From positions 186,001-250,000 of the forward strand of contig NZ_BAABCJ010000002.1 of NCBI RefSeq assembly GCF_039538765.1: a DNA stretch of 64,000 bases, written 5' to 3'. This DNA is from Zhihengliuella alba (GTDB lineage Bacteria > Actinomycetota > Actinomycetes > Actinomycetales > Micrococcaceae). Each line of letters starts with the position of its first letter. Position 1 is the first letter of the stretch. The translations under genes were made by a program, and so were the position numbers. The notes under the pieces are model-generated. The model did not search any database, was not told the DNA's origin, and saw only the letters and a list, made by a program, of their open reading frames with translations. Below are positions 46,784 to 54,977 of this stretch, in pieces.

Positions 46784-48055
46784 ATGGCTACACCGCCACC
46801 ATCGGCCGTCTCGCGGCGGCGATTCCTGACCGGCGCGGCCGGGCTCGCCGGCCTCGGCCTCGCCGGATGCTCGGCCAGTGCCTCCGAGGCGACCGAGATC
46901 CGCTTCTACCAGACCAAGCGCGAGGTGATCGGGCACATCGGCGACCTGCTCCAGCAGTTCCGCTCGGAGCACCCCGGCATCCGTCCGATCCACGACACCA
47001 GCGAGGGCACCCTCAACGGGATGTTCGTGCGCAGCTCGCCGCCCGATCTCGCCCTGCAGCTCTACAACTTCGAGATGGCGCGTTTCCAGGAGCGCGGCGA
47101 GCTCTCCGACCTCTCGGACCTGCCGCAGGCGAAGCTGATCGCCCCGGCCGTCCAGCGGCAGCTCGAGCTCTACCCGCTGTACCCCGGCCGGACGTCCGTC
47201 CTGCCGTACTCCCTGATGGCGGCGGGCGTCATCTTCAACCGCGAGATCTTCGCCGAGCACGGAGTCGAGGTGCCGCGGACCCACAGCGAGTTCGTCGCGG
47301 CGTGCGAGACCTTCCGCGCGGCCGGGGTGACCCCGATCTACAACACCTACGGGGACGCCTGGTCCGTCAAGCAGGGCCTGGTGGACTACTGCGTCGGCGG
47401 CCTCGTGGACGTCATCGACTTCTTCAAGCAGCTGCGGGAGATCGGGCCCGACGTCGGCCCCGACTCGCCCGTGTCCTTCAGCAGGACGCTCCGCGAACCG
47501 CTGGAACGGATGCTGGAACTCGCGAAGTACTCCAACGACGACGCCGCGAGCCGGAAGTACGGCGACGGGAACGTGGCCTTCGCCAACGGCGAGGCCGCCA
47601 TGTACTTCCAGGGACCCTGGGCCCTGATCGAGATCGAGAAACTCAACCCGGACCTGCAGGTCGGCACCTTCCCGCTGCCGATGACCGAGGACCCCGCCGA
47701 CAACCGGGTCCGCGTCAACATCGACCTCGCGCTCTGGATCCCGGAGGGATCGCAGCACCAACCGGAGGCGCGCGAGCTCCTGGGCTTCCTGACCCAGCCG
47801 GAGGTCCAGGACGCGTACAACGAGTTCGCCCTCGGCTTCGGCGTCCGCACAGATGCCCCGCCGGTCACCGACCCCCGGATCGCGGACCTGCAGCCCTTCA
47901 TCGACCGCGGCGCGGTCTACCAGGGAGTCTCCCAGGGCGTCCCGCTCACCATCCCCTTCGAGAACTACTGCCAGAGCCTGGTCTTCGGGGCCGACCTCGA
48001 CCAGACCCTGCGCACCCTCGACGCCGACTGGGCCCGCCTGGCCAAGCGGGCCTGA
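46784..48055 (+). CDS. Sugar ABC transporter substrate-binding lipoprotein
   Basis: 423 aa. Tat-type N-terminus SRRRFLTGAAGLAGLGLAGC with the lipobox Cys at residue 29 (LAGC), so exported and lipid-anchored. Family 1 (MalE-like) solute-binding fold: TEIRFYQTKREVIGHIGDLLQQF, LMAAGVIFNREIFAEHGVEVP, FANGEAAMYFQGPWALIEI, FPLPMTEDPADN. Start ATG 46784 chosen for AAGGAG seven bases upstream and signal geometry; upstream ATG 46727 rejected. Probably binds an alpha-glucoside, given the GH13 enzyme in the operon. Confidence 0.93.
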   Translation: MATPPPSAVSRRRFLTGAAGLAGLGLAGCSASASEATEIRFYQTKREVIGHIGDLLQQFRSEHPGIRPIHDTSEGTLNGMFVRSSPPDLALQLYNFEMARFQERGELSDLSDLPQAKLIAPAVQRQLELYPLYPGRTSVLPYSLMAAGVIFNREIFAEHGVEVPRTHSEFVAACETFRAAGVTPIYNTYGDAWSVKQGLVDYCVGGLVDVIDFFKQLREIGPDVGPDSPVSFSRTLREPLERMLELAKYSNDDAASRKYGDGNVAFANGEAAMYFQGPWALIEIEKLNPDLQVGTFPLPMTEDPADNRVRVNIDLALWIPEGSQHQPEARELLGFLTQPEVQDAYNEFALGFGVRTDAPPVTDPRIADLQPFIDRGAVYQGVSQGVPLTIPFENYCQSLVFGADLDQTLRTLDADWARLAKRA

Positions 48056-48072
48056 CCGACTAGGAGCACACC

Positions 48073-48996
48073 ATGTCCACCCTCATCAAGGCACCGCCGG
48101 CCACCCCGGCTCCGGCACCGGACGGCCTGCGGCCGACCCGCAGGCGCGGGCCCGACACCACGCACCTGCTCTTCCTGCTGCCCACGCTCATCGCGTTCAC
48201 CCTGTGCATCGTGCTGCCAGCGATCATGGGCGTCTTCTTCAGCTTCACGAACTCCGTGGGCTACGGCGACTGGGACTTCGTGGGACTGGCCAACTACCGG
48301 CTCATGTTCACCGACCCGGCGATCCTCACCTCGTTCGGCTTCACCCTCGGCTTCTCGGCCGTCACCGTGGTGGTGACGAACGTGCTCGCCTTCCTGCTCG
48401 CCGTCGGCCTGACCTCCCAGATCCGGTTCCGCGTCCCGATGCGGGCGATCTTCGTGATCCCCATGGTGGTCTCCCCGATCATCATCGCGTTCGTCTTCCA
48501 GTTCCTCTTCGCCAAGTCGCTCCCGGCAGCGGCACGGAGCCTCGGGCTCGGCCCCCTGCAGGAGAGCATCCTCGCCGACCCGGACCTGGCCTGGATCTCG
48601 ATCGTCGTCGTCACGGCCTGGCAGGCGATCCCGCAGGCCCTGCTGATCTTCATCGCCGGGCTGCTCGCCATCCCCCGCGACCTCTACGAGGCCTCGGCCC
48701 TGGACGGCGCCGGTCCATGGAAGCAGATGCGGATGATCACCATCCCGCTGATGGCCGGCTACATCCTCATCAACGTGGTCATCACCTTCAAGAACTTCCT
48801 CAACGCCTACGACATCATCGTGGGCCTCACCGACGGGGGCCCCGGAACGGCGACGCGCTCGGTGGCCATGACGATCTTCTCCGGTTTCGAGACCGGCGAC
48901 TATGCGTACCAGATGGCCACGGCGACGATGTTCTTCCTCATCACCCTGGCCATCGCCCTCGTCCAGCTGCGCTTCATGCGCGGGAAGGAGCAGTGA
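48073..48996 (+). CDS. Sugar ABC transporter permease (MalF type)
   Basis: 307 aa, six TM helices (first LLFLLPTLIAFTLCIVLPAI at ~36-55). The EAA motif for ATPase docking is LYEASALDGAGPWKQMRMITIPLM (~205-228). Membrane half of the importer served by the lipoprotein upstream. 17 nt after its stop, 2 nt before the next gene's ATG. Confidence 0.93.
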   Translation: MSTLIKAPPATPAPAPDGLRPTRRRGPDTTHLLFLLPTLIAFTLCIVLPAIMGVFFSFTNSVGYGDWDFVGLANYRLMFTDPAILTSFGFTLGFSAVTVVVTNVLAFLLAVGLTSQIRFRVPMRAIFVIPMVVSPIIIAFVFQFLFAKSLPAAARSLGLGPLQESILADPDLAWISIVVVTAWQAIPQALLIFIAGLLAIPRDLYEASALDGAGPWKQMRMITIPLMAGYILINVVITFKNFLNAYDIIVGLTDGGPGTATRSVAMTIFSGFETGDYAYQMATATMFFLITLAIALVQLRFMRGKEQ

Positions 48997-48998
48997 CC

Positions 48999-49892
48999 AT
49001 GTCCGTCCGCAGCTACGACTCCCTCGGCACCACCCGCCGCGTCCCGGTCAGCCGTTCGCAGGCCCGGCTCGGCAGGGACCGCTACAACGTCCCGCTGACG
49101 CTCCTCCTGGCCGTGTGCACGCTGGCGGTGCTCGTCCCGCTCTTCGTCACGATCAACATGGCCTTCAAGACCGGTTCGCAGGCGGTCCAGGCCGAGGCGT
49201 TCGCCCTGCCGAGCCCGATGAGCGTCGAGGGGTTCCTGGAGGCCTGGCGGCTGACCGACTTCCCCGCGGCCTTCGCCACGTCGCTCTTAGTCTCGGCCGT
49301 CGCCGTCGCCGGAGCCGTGCTGATCAGCAGCATGGCCGCCTACGCGATCCACGCGAACTGGGAGCGGCGGGCCTTCAAGTTCGCCTTCTTCTACGTCCTG
49401 GCGGCGATGTTCCTGCCGTTCCCCGTGCTCGCCCTCTCGCAGATCAAGCTCACCGGCATCGTGGGACTCGATACCCCGTTGGGCGTCGGCATCCTGCACG
49501 TGATGTTCCTGCTCGGCTTCAACGTCATGCTGCTGACCACCTTCCTGCGCAACATGCCCGGCGAGCTCGAGGAAGCGGCCCGCATCGACGGCGCCTCGAC
49601 GTGGCAGACCTTCTGGCGGATCATCTTCCCGCTGCTCGCACCGATGAGCGCCACCGTGGGCATCTTCGCGTTCCTATTCTCGTGGAACGACTTCATGATG
49701 CCGTCCATGATCATCTCCGATCCGAGCATGCAGACGCTGCCGGTAGTCAACCAGCTCTTCCAGAGCCAGTTCAGCAGCAACTACCACGTGTCCTTCGCGT
49801 CCTACCTGATGGCCATGGCGCCGGCGATCGTGGCGTTCGTCTTCACCCAGCGCTGGGTCCTCTCCGGGGTCACGCAGGGCGCCGTGAAGTAG
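48999..49892 (+). CDS. Sugar ABC transporter permease (MalG type)
   Basis: 297 aa, six TM helices. EAA loop LEEAARIDGASTWQTFWRIIFPLLAP (~188-213). C-terminal IVAFVFTQRWVLSGVTQGAVK is the typical MalG ending (G-x-x-x-G-A-V-K). ATG 48999, 2 nt after the previous stop. No ATPase gene follows; such actinobacterial operons usually share the MsiK ATPase encoded elsewhere. Confidence 0.94.
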   Translation: MSVRSYDSLGTTRRVPVSRSQARLGRDRYNVPLTLLLAVCTLAVLVPLFVTINMAFKTGSQAVQAEAFALPSPMSVEGFLEAWRLTDFPAAFATSLLVSAVAVAGAVLISSMAAYAIHANWERRAFKFAFFYVLAAMFLPFPVLALSQIKLTGIVGLDTPLGVGILHVMFLLGFNVMLLTTFLRNMPGELEEAARIDGASTWQTFWRIIFPLLAPMSATVGIFAFLFSWNDFMMPSMIISDPSMQTLPVVNQLFQSQFSSNYHVSFASYLMAMAPAIVAFVFTQRWVLSGVTQGAVK

Positions 49893-49972
49893 CTGTGAAC
49901 CAGCGCAGTGCACCAGCGCGCGCACCATCGACCTCCACCGACTCGATCCCGAACCGAAAGGAAACCATCCCC

Positions 49973-51715
49973 ATGACCCTCGCGCAACAGGCCAGCACCC
50001 AGCAGGCCGGCACCCAGCAGAGCGGCACCCACCACGCCGACCTGCAGGGGGCCGTCGTCGCTCCGACGGACTCGGCCGCCACCTGGTGGCGCCAGGCGGC
50101 CGTCTACCAGATCTACCCGCGCAGTTTCGCCGACGCCAACGGCGACGGCATCGGCGACCTGCAGGGCATCATCTCGCGCGTCCCATACCTCACGGAGCTG
50201 GGCATCGACGCCGTCTGGCTGAGCCCGTTCTACCCGTCGGCCCTCGCGGACGGCGGCTACGACGTCGCCGACTACCGCGACGTCGACCCGCGCATCGGCA
50301 CGCTCGAGGAGTTCGACGCGATGGTCGCCGCCCTCCACGGGGAGGGCATCAAGGTGGTGGTGGACATCGTGCCCAACCACTCCTCGAACGATCACGTGTG
50401 GTTCCAGGAGGCCCTCGCCGCCGCCCCCGGGAGCCCGGCGCGGGAGCGCTACATCTTCCGCGACGGCAAGGGCCCCGACGGCTCCGAGCCGCCGACCGAC
50501 TGGCAGAGCATCTTCGGCGGGCCGGCGTGGACCCGGGTGGCCGACGGCCAGTGGTACCTGCACCTGTTCGCCCCCGAGCAGCCCGACTTCAACTGGGCCA
50601 ACCCCGAGGTGCGCGACGACTTCCTGGAGACGCTGCGCTTCTGGTCGGACCGCGGCGTCGACGGCTTCCGCATCGACGTCGCCCACGCCCTGACCAAGGA
50701 CCTCACCGACCCGCTGCCCTCGCGGGCCGAGCTCGACTCCATCCCCCGCGGCGGCGGCGAGCACCCGATCTGGGACCGCGACGACGTGCACGAGATCTAT
50801 GCCGAGTGGCGGAAGGTCTTCGACTCCTACGATCCGCCCCGCACCGCAGTGGCGGAGGCCTGGGTGGAGCGCCACCGCCGTCCGCGCTACGCGAGCGCCG
50901 AGGGGCTCGGGCAGGCCTTCGAGTTCGACCTGCTGACCCAGGCGTTCGACGCCGCCGCGTTCAAGGAGGTCGTCGTCGACAGCCTGGCGCTGGCCGCCGA
51001 GTCCGGCTCGTCCTCCACCTGGGTCCTCTCCAACCACGACGTCGTCCGGCACGCCACGCGTTACGGCCTGCCGCCGCTGCCGACCGGCGTGGGAAGCACC
51101 GAGCAGGACATGAAGCAGGGCGCGGGGTGGGTGCTCGCCGGCGCGCCGGAGGACCAGCTGGACCGGTCCCGCGGCGAGCGCCGGGCCCGCGCGGCCTCGC
51201 TGTTCGAGCTGGCCCTGCCGGGCTCCGCCTACCTCTACCAGGGCGAGGAGCTGGGGCTGCACGAGGTCGGAGACATCCCCGACGAGGCCCGGCAGGACCC
51301 GACGTTCTTCCGCAACCCCGGGGTGGACAAGGGCCGCGACGGCTGCCGCGTGCCGCTGCCGTGGACCCGGTCCGGGTCCTCCTACGGCTTCGGCGACGGC
51401 GACGCCCACCTGCCGCAGCCGGACTGGTTCGCCGACTACTCGGTGGAGGCCGAGTCGGGCGTTCCGGGATCCACGCTGGAGATGTACCGCACGGCCCTGC
51501 GACTGCGGCGTGAGCTCCAGACGGAGGAGCGGCTCGAGTGGGTCGCGACCGGCCGTGAGGACGTGCTGGCCTTCCGCCGCCCCGGCGGCTGGCTGACCGT
51601 CACGAACTTCGGGGCCGCCCCGTTCCCGCTGCCCGCGGGCGAGGTGCTCGTCGCCAGCGGCCCGGTGGCCGACGGGGCCCTCCCGGGCGAGTCCACGGCC
51701 TGGGTGCGGCAGTAG
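49973..51715 (+). CDS. GH13 alpha-glucosidase (oligo-1,6-glucosidase/trehalulose-type)
   Basis: 580 aa cytoplasmic hydrolase. Conserved regions: AVYQIYPRSFADANGDGIGDLQGI, DIVPNHSS, GFRIDVAHAL (nucleophile D235), VAEAW (acid/base E295), LSNHDVVRH (D356), and SAYLYQGEELGLHEVGDIPDE. The DANGDGIGDL loop and QGEELGL point to alpha-glucosidase of the GH13 subfamilies that cleave isomaltose, maltose or sucrose isomers. It degrades the sugar imported by the upstream transporter. Gln/Thr-rich repeats (STQQAGTQQSGTHH) mark the dispensable N-terminus. SD GAAAGGAAACC before the ATG. Last gene of the operon. Confidence 0.94.
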   Translation: MTLAQQASTQQAGTQQSGTHHADLQGAVVAPTDSAATWWRQAAVYQIYPRSFADANGDGIGDLQGIISRVPYLTELGIDAVWLSPFYPSALADGGYDVADYRDVDPRIGTLEEFDAMVAALHGEGIKVVVDIVPNHSSNDHVWFQEALAAAPGSPARERYIFRDGKGPDGSEPPTDWQSIFGGPAWTRVADGQWYLHLFAPEQPDFNWANPEVRDDFLETLRFWSDRGVDGFRIDVAHALTKDLTDPLPSRAELDSIPRGGGEHPIWDRDDVHEIYAEWRKVFDSYDPPRTAVAEAWVERHRRPRYASAEGLGQAFEFDLLTQAFDAAAFKEVVVDSLALAAESGSSSTWVLSNHDVVRHATRYGLPPLPTGVGSTEQDMKQGAGWVLAGAPEDQLDRSRGERRARAASLFELALPGSAYLYQGEELGLHEVGDIPDEARQDPTFFRNPGVDKGRDGCRVPLPWTRSGSSYGFGDGDAHLPQPDWFADYSVEAESGVPGSTLEMYRTALRLRRELQTEERLEWVATGREDVLAFRRPGGWLTVTNFGAAPFPLPAGEVLVASGPVADGALPGESTAWVRQ

Positions 51716-51767
51716 CGGGGTCCGCTCGGATGCGCCGCCACGGCGGGATTCGGGCGGACCGGCAGTG

Positions 51768-51815
51768 AGTACGACGGCGGGGCCGGCACCTGGGTGCCGG
51801 CCCCGCCGTCGTACT
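51768..51815. terminator. 23-bp perfect inverted repeat, bidirectional terminator
   Basis: Arms 51768-51790 and 51793-51815 are exact reverse complements with a 2-nt centre (TG). It sits between the convergent alpha-glucosidase and MFS genes. An unusually long perfect stem; no U-run. Confidence 0.75.
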
Positions 51816-51873
51816 GGATCCGCGGGAGCGGATTCCGTCCCGGGTCGCGCCCGGGAGCGATCTCCCGCGGCCG

Positions 51874-53277
51874 TCAGGCCACGTTGTTGTCGTAGTCGAC
51901 GTCGCGGGTCTCGCGGGTCAGCCACAGGGCCGCGAACGTCAGCACGGCGGCGACCGCCAGGTAGACGCCCACCAGCACGGTGTTGCCGCCGCCGGCCTGC
52001 CACAGTGCGATGGCCACGAACGAGGCCGGTGCGGCGCCGATGACCGACGAGAGGTTGTAGGCCACGGCCGAGCCGGTGTAGCGGACGTTCGCCGGGAAGA
52101 GCTCCGGCAGCACGGCGGCCATCGGGCCGAAGGTGAGGCCCATGAGGGTGAAGCCGACGATCAGGCCCGCCATGGCCGCCCCCGTGCCGGGGCCGAAGAA
52201 CAGCGACCAGGCCAGGCCGAAGGCGAGGATCCCCGCCGTCACCCACAGGAGGAAGCGGCGGCGGCCGAGCTTCTCTGCCAGCGGCCCGGAGACCACCGTG
52301 AAGATGCCGAAGAAGACCACGCCGATGATCAGCATGGTGAGGAAGAGCGGTCGGTCGATGCCGAGCCCGGGAACGAACGCGGCCGCGTCGAAGGCGGTGC
52401 CGGTCTCGGCCGCGGCCGCGCGAGCCTGCTCCTCGGTCTCGGCGGTGCCGTAGGTCAGCGTGAAGGACGTCATGAGGTAGAACAGCACGTACGTGGCCAG
52501 CATGATGAACGTGCCGGCGAGGACCGGGCGCCAGTGGTGCTTGAAGGTGGCGGCCAGCGGGGACTTCTCGACCTTCTTCTGCGCCAGCACGTTGGTGAAG
52601 GCGACGGACTCGACCAGCTTCAGGCGGACGTACAGTCCGACGGCCACCATGACGGCCGAGAGGATGAAGGGCACGCGCCAGCCCCACGACTGGAACTGCT
52701 CGGCGGTCAGCGACAGCTGCAGGCCGACGAAGAGCAGGTTGGCGACGATGAAACCGATCGGGGCGCCGAGCTGCGGGAAGGTGCCGTAGATGGCGCGCTT
52801 GCCGGCCGGGGCGTTCTCCGTGGCCAGCAGGGCGGCGCCGGACCACTCGCCGCCGAGGGCCAGGCCCTGGGCGAAGCGCAGGAGCACCAGCATCAGCGGC
52901 GCGAGCACGGTGAAGTTCCCCTGTGCCGCGGGCAGGAAGCCGATCAGGAAGGTCGCGATGCCCATCGTGAGCAGGGAGGCGACGAGCGTGCCCTTGCGTC
53001 CGATCCGGTCGCCGAAGTGGCCGAACAGGATCGAGCCGAGGGGGCGGGCCACGAAGGCGACGCCGAAGATGGCGAACGCGCTGAGGATGGCGTTGATCTC
53101 CGTGGCGTTCGGGAAGAACAGCGCCGGGAAGACGAGCACCGAGGCGGTGGCGTAGATGTAGAAGTCGTAGAACTCGATCGTGGTGCCGATCAAGCTGGCG
53201 AAGATGACACGGCCGCGCGTGTTGGCGGCCGGTCGCGCGCCGCCCGCCGACGGGGCGGTGGGGAGTGGGGCAGTCAC
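51874..53277 (-). CDS. MFS transporter, metabolite:H+ symporter (MHS) family
   Basis: 467 aa, twelve TM helices. MHS signature features: ASLIGTTIEFYDFYIYATASVLVFPALFFP (TM1), FGVAFVARPLGSILFGHFGDRIGRKGTLV (GxxxDRxGR loop), RFAQGLALGGEWSGAALLATENAPAGKRAIYGT and QSWGWRVPFILSAV. Relatives carry citrate, alpha-ketoglutarate, shikimate or betaine; the substrate here is unknown. GTG start 53277 with AAGGAAG upstream. A palindrome cluster in the promoter (53336-53370) suggests local regulation. Confidence 0.93.
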   Translation of the reverse strand: MTAPLPTAPSAGGARPAANTRGRVIFASLIGTTIEFYDFYIYATASVLVFPALFFPNATEINAILSAFAIFGVAFVARPLGSILFGHFGDRIGRKGTLVASLLTMGIATFLIGFLPAAQGNFTVLAPLMLVLLRFAQGLALGGEWSGAALLATENAPAGKRAIYGTFPQLGAPIGFIVANLLFVGLQLSLTAEQFQSWGWRVPFILSAVMVAVGLYVRLKLVESVAFTNVLAQKKVEKSPLAATFKHHWRPVLAGTFIMLATYVLFYLMTSFTLTYGTAETEEQARAAAAETGTAFDAAAFVPGLGIDRPLFLTMLIIGVVFFGIFTVVSGPLAEKLGRRRFLLWVTAGILAFGLAWSLFFGPGTGAAMAGLIVGFTLMGLTFGPMAAVLPELFPANVRYTGSAVAYNLSSVIGAAPASFVAIALWQAGGGNTVLVGVYLAVAAVLTFAALWLTRETRDVDYDNNVA

Positions 53278-53335
53278 GGTACTTCCTTCTCACTCGGATG
53301 GATGTGATGGGGTCCCATCCTAGGAAGCGCTCGCC

Positions 53336-53370
53336 ATATTGTGGACGTTCTGTCCATATTATGAACAGAA
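53336..53370. promoter_or_regulatory. Overlapping dyads in the MFS transporter promoter
   Basis: TGGAC-GTTCT-GTCCA (53342-53356) inside the larger imperfect dyad CATATTGTGGAC/GTCCATATTATG, and TTCTGT-N11-ACAGAA (53348-53370). AT-rich for this genome, 60-90 bp before the MFS GTG. No regulator gene adjoins it. Confidence 0.5.
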
Positions 53371-53418
53371 TGCAACGAACTGCCCGTCGGCCGGCGACAC
53401 GGTGCGGGGTCGCGCGGG

Positions 53419-53444
53419 GGCGGGCCGGTGCTTCCCGGCCCGCC
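53419..53444 (-). terminator. Stem-loop terminator after the LpdA-like gene
   Basis: GGCGGGCCGG, 6-nt loop, CCGGCCCGCC, eight bases past the stop on the minus strand. Confidence 0.55.
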
Positions 53445-53451
53445 GGTCCCC

Positions 53452-54861
53452 CTACAGGTGGACGTGCAGGCGCCGGGCGGCCTCGGAGATCGAGCCGGCC
53501 AGCGACGGGTAGACCGTGAACGTCTCGGCGAGATCGTCCACGTGCAGCCGCTTCCGGACCGCCAGGCCGATCGGGAAGATCAGCTCGGACGCGCGCGGCG
53601 CCACCACCACGCCGCCGACCACGGTGCCGGAGCCCTTCCGGGCGAGGATCTTCACGAAGCCCTCGGAGACGTTCATCATCTTCGCGCGGGCGTTCGTGGT
53701 GAGGTCCAGCTTGATGATGTCCGCCTGGTACTTGCCCTCGGCGACCTCCTGCTCCGTGACGCCGACCGTGGCGATCTCCGGGCTGGTGAAGATGTTCGCC
53801 GAGACCTCGGTCAGCTTCAGCGGCTTCACGGCGTCGCCCATCAGGTGCGCGATCGCGATGCGGCCCTGCATCGCGGCGACCGAGGCGAGCGCGAACACGC
53901 CGGTGCAGTCGCCGGCGGCGTAGATGCCGGTCGCCGTGGTGCGGGAGACGCCGTCGACCTTGATGTGTCCGGACTCGGCGATCTCCACGCCGGCCTCCTC
54001 CAGGCCGAGGTCCTTGGTGTTGGGGATGCCGCCGACGGCGACCAGGCAGTGGCTGCCCTCGACCACCTCGCCGGAGTTCAGCGTCACCTTGACGCCGTCG
54101 CCGTCGCGCTCCACCGCGTCGGCGCGGACCTTGCTCTTGACCGTGATGCCGTTGCGCTCGAACGCCGTCTCCAGGACCTTCGCGGCATCGGCGTCCTCGC
54201 CCGGGAGCACGTGGTCGCGGGAGGACACGAGCGTGACCTTGGTGCCCAGCAGGTTGTAGGCGGAGGCGAACTCGGCGCCGGTCACACCGGAGCCGACGAC
54301 GATCAGGTGCTCGGGGATCTCCTGCAGGTTGTAGATCTGGGTCCAGTTGAAGATCCGCTCCCCGTCCGGCTGGGCGGTGGGGAGCTCGCGGGCCTTGGCG
54401 CCGACGGCGAGCAGGACGGCGTCGGCCTCGAGCCGCTCCTCCCCTCCATCGAGCCGCTTCACGGCGACGGTCTTCCCGTCCTCGAGGCGGCCCTCGCCCA
54501 GGATGATCCGCACGCCCGCGCGCTCAAGCCCGGCGTGGATGTCGCCCGACTGGTCCTTGGCGAGCGCCAGCAGGCGCTGGTTGACCATGCCCAGGTCGGC
54601 CGTGGCCTCCTCGGCGCCCACCTGCACGCCGAAGTGCACGGCGTTGCTCACGCGGCGCATGGCGTCGGCCGTGGCGATGAGGGTCTTCGAGGGCACCACG
54701 TCGGTGAGGACGGTCGAGCCGCCGAGCCCCTGGCGCTCGACGAGGGTCACGTCGGCCCCGAGATGGGTGGCGACCATCGCGGCCTCGTAGCCGCCGGGGC
54801 CACCGCCGATGATGACGAGACGGATGTTGTTCAGCGCATGAGTAGAGGTCACGAGGCCCAT
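53452..54861 (-). CDS. lpdA: NAD(P)H quinone reductase, LpdA-type (lipoamide dehydrogenase paralogue without redox cysteines)
   Basis: 469 aa flavoprotein. FAD site LVIIGGGPGGYEAAMVATHLGADVTLVE, NAD(P) site LIVVGSGVTGAEFASAYNLLG, second FAD motif GIYAAGDCTGVFALASVA, and dimer domain NIFTSPEIATVGVTEQE. In true lipoamide dehydrogenase the motif is GGTCLNVGCIPSK; here it reads GGSTVLTDVVPSK, so both active-site Cys are replaced (T50, V55). The same is known for M. tuberculosis LpdA (Rv3303c), an NAD(P)H:quinone reductase. Alternative GTG start at 54852 (VTSTHALNN) looks plausible and would follow a TAGACA -10 at 9 nt. Divergent from PNP. Confidence 0.92.
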   Translation of the reverse strand: MGLVTSTHALNNIRLVIIGGGPGGYEAAMVATHLGADVTLVERQGLGGSTVLTDVVPSKTLIATADAMRRVSNAVHFGVQVGAEEATADLGMVNQRLLALAKDQSGDIHAGLERAGVRIILGEGRLEDGKTVAVKRLDGGEERLEADAVLLAVGAKARELPTAQPDGERIFNWTQIYNLQEIPEHLIVVGSGVTGAEFASAYNLLGTKVTLVSSRDHVLPGEDADAAKVLETAFERNGITVKSKVRADAVERDGDGVKVTLNSGEVVEGSHCLVAVGGIPNTKDLGLEEAGVEIAESGHIKVDGVSRTTATGIYAAGDCTGVFALASVAAMQGRIAIAHLMGDAVKPLKLTEVSANIFTSPEIATVGVTEQEVAEGKYQADIIKLDLTTNARAKMMNVSEGFVKILARKGSGTVVGGVVVAPRASELIFPIGLAVRKRLHVDDLAETFTVYPSLAGSISEAARRLHVHL

Positions 54862-54965
54862 TGTCTATCAGATGGCGCTCCGTTGCATCCCACACCGGCG
54901 GGCCCGGTGGATCGCAGGGGAGGCGGACCGCGCAGCCCCGCCGGGACGCGGCCGGGCGCAGGCGG

Positions 54966-54971
54966 TAGGTT
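54966..54971 (+). promoter_or_regulatory. -10 box (TAGGTT) of the leaderless PNP promoter
   Basis: TAGGTT, six bases (AGTCCC), GTG 54978. Confidence 0.6.
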
Positions 54972-54977
54972 AGTCCC

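Noticed and set aside
49802..53293. 1163-codon minus-strand ORF spanning the GH13 gene and an alternative frame of the MFS gene
   Set aside because: The MFS frame is clear from its TM and MHS motifs; the long ORF is out of frame with it and antisense to GH13.
54852..54867. Leaderless start for the lpdA-like gene at GTG 54852
   Set aside because: The -10 (TAGACA) lacks the final T and the distance is 9 nt; kept only as an alternative start.
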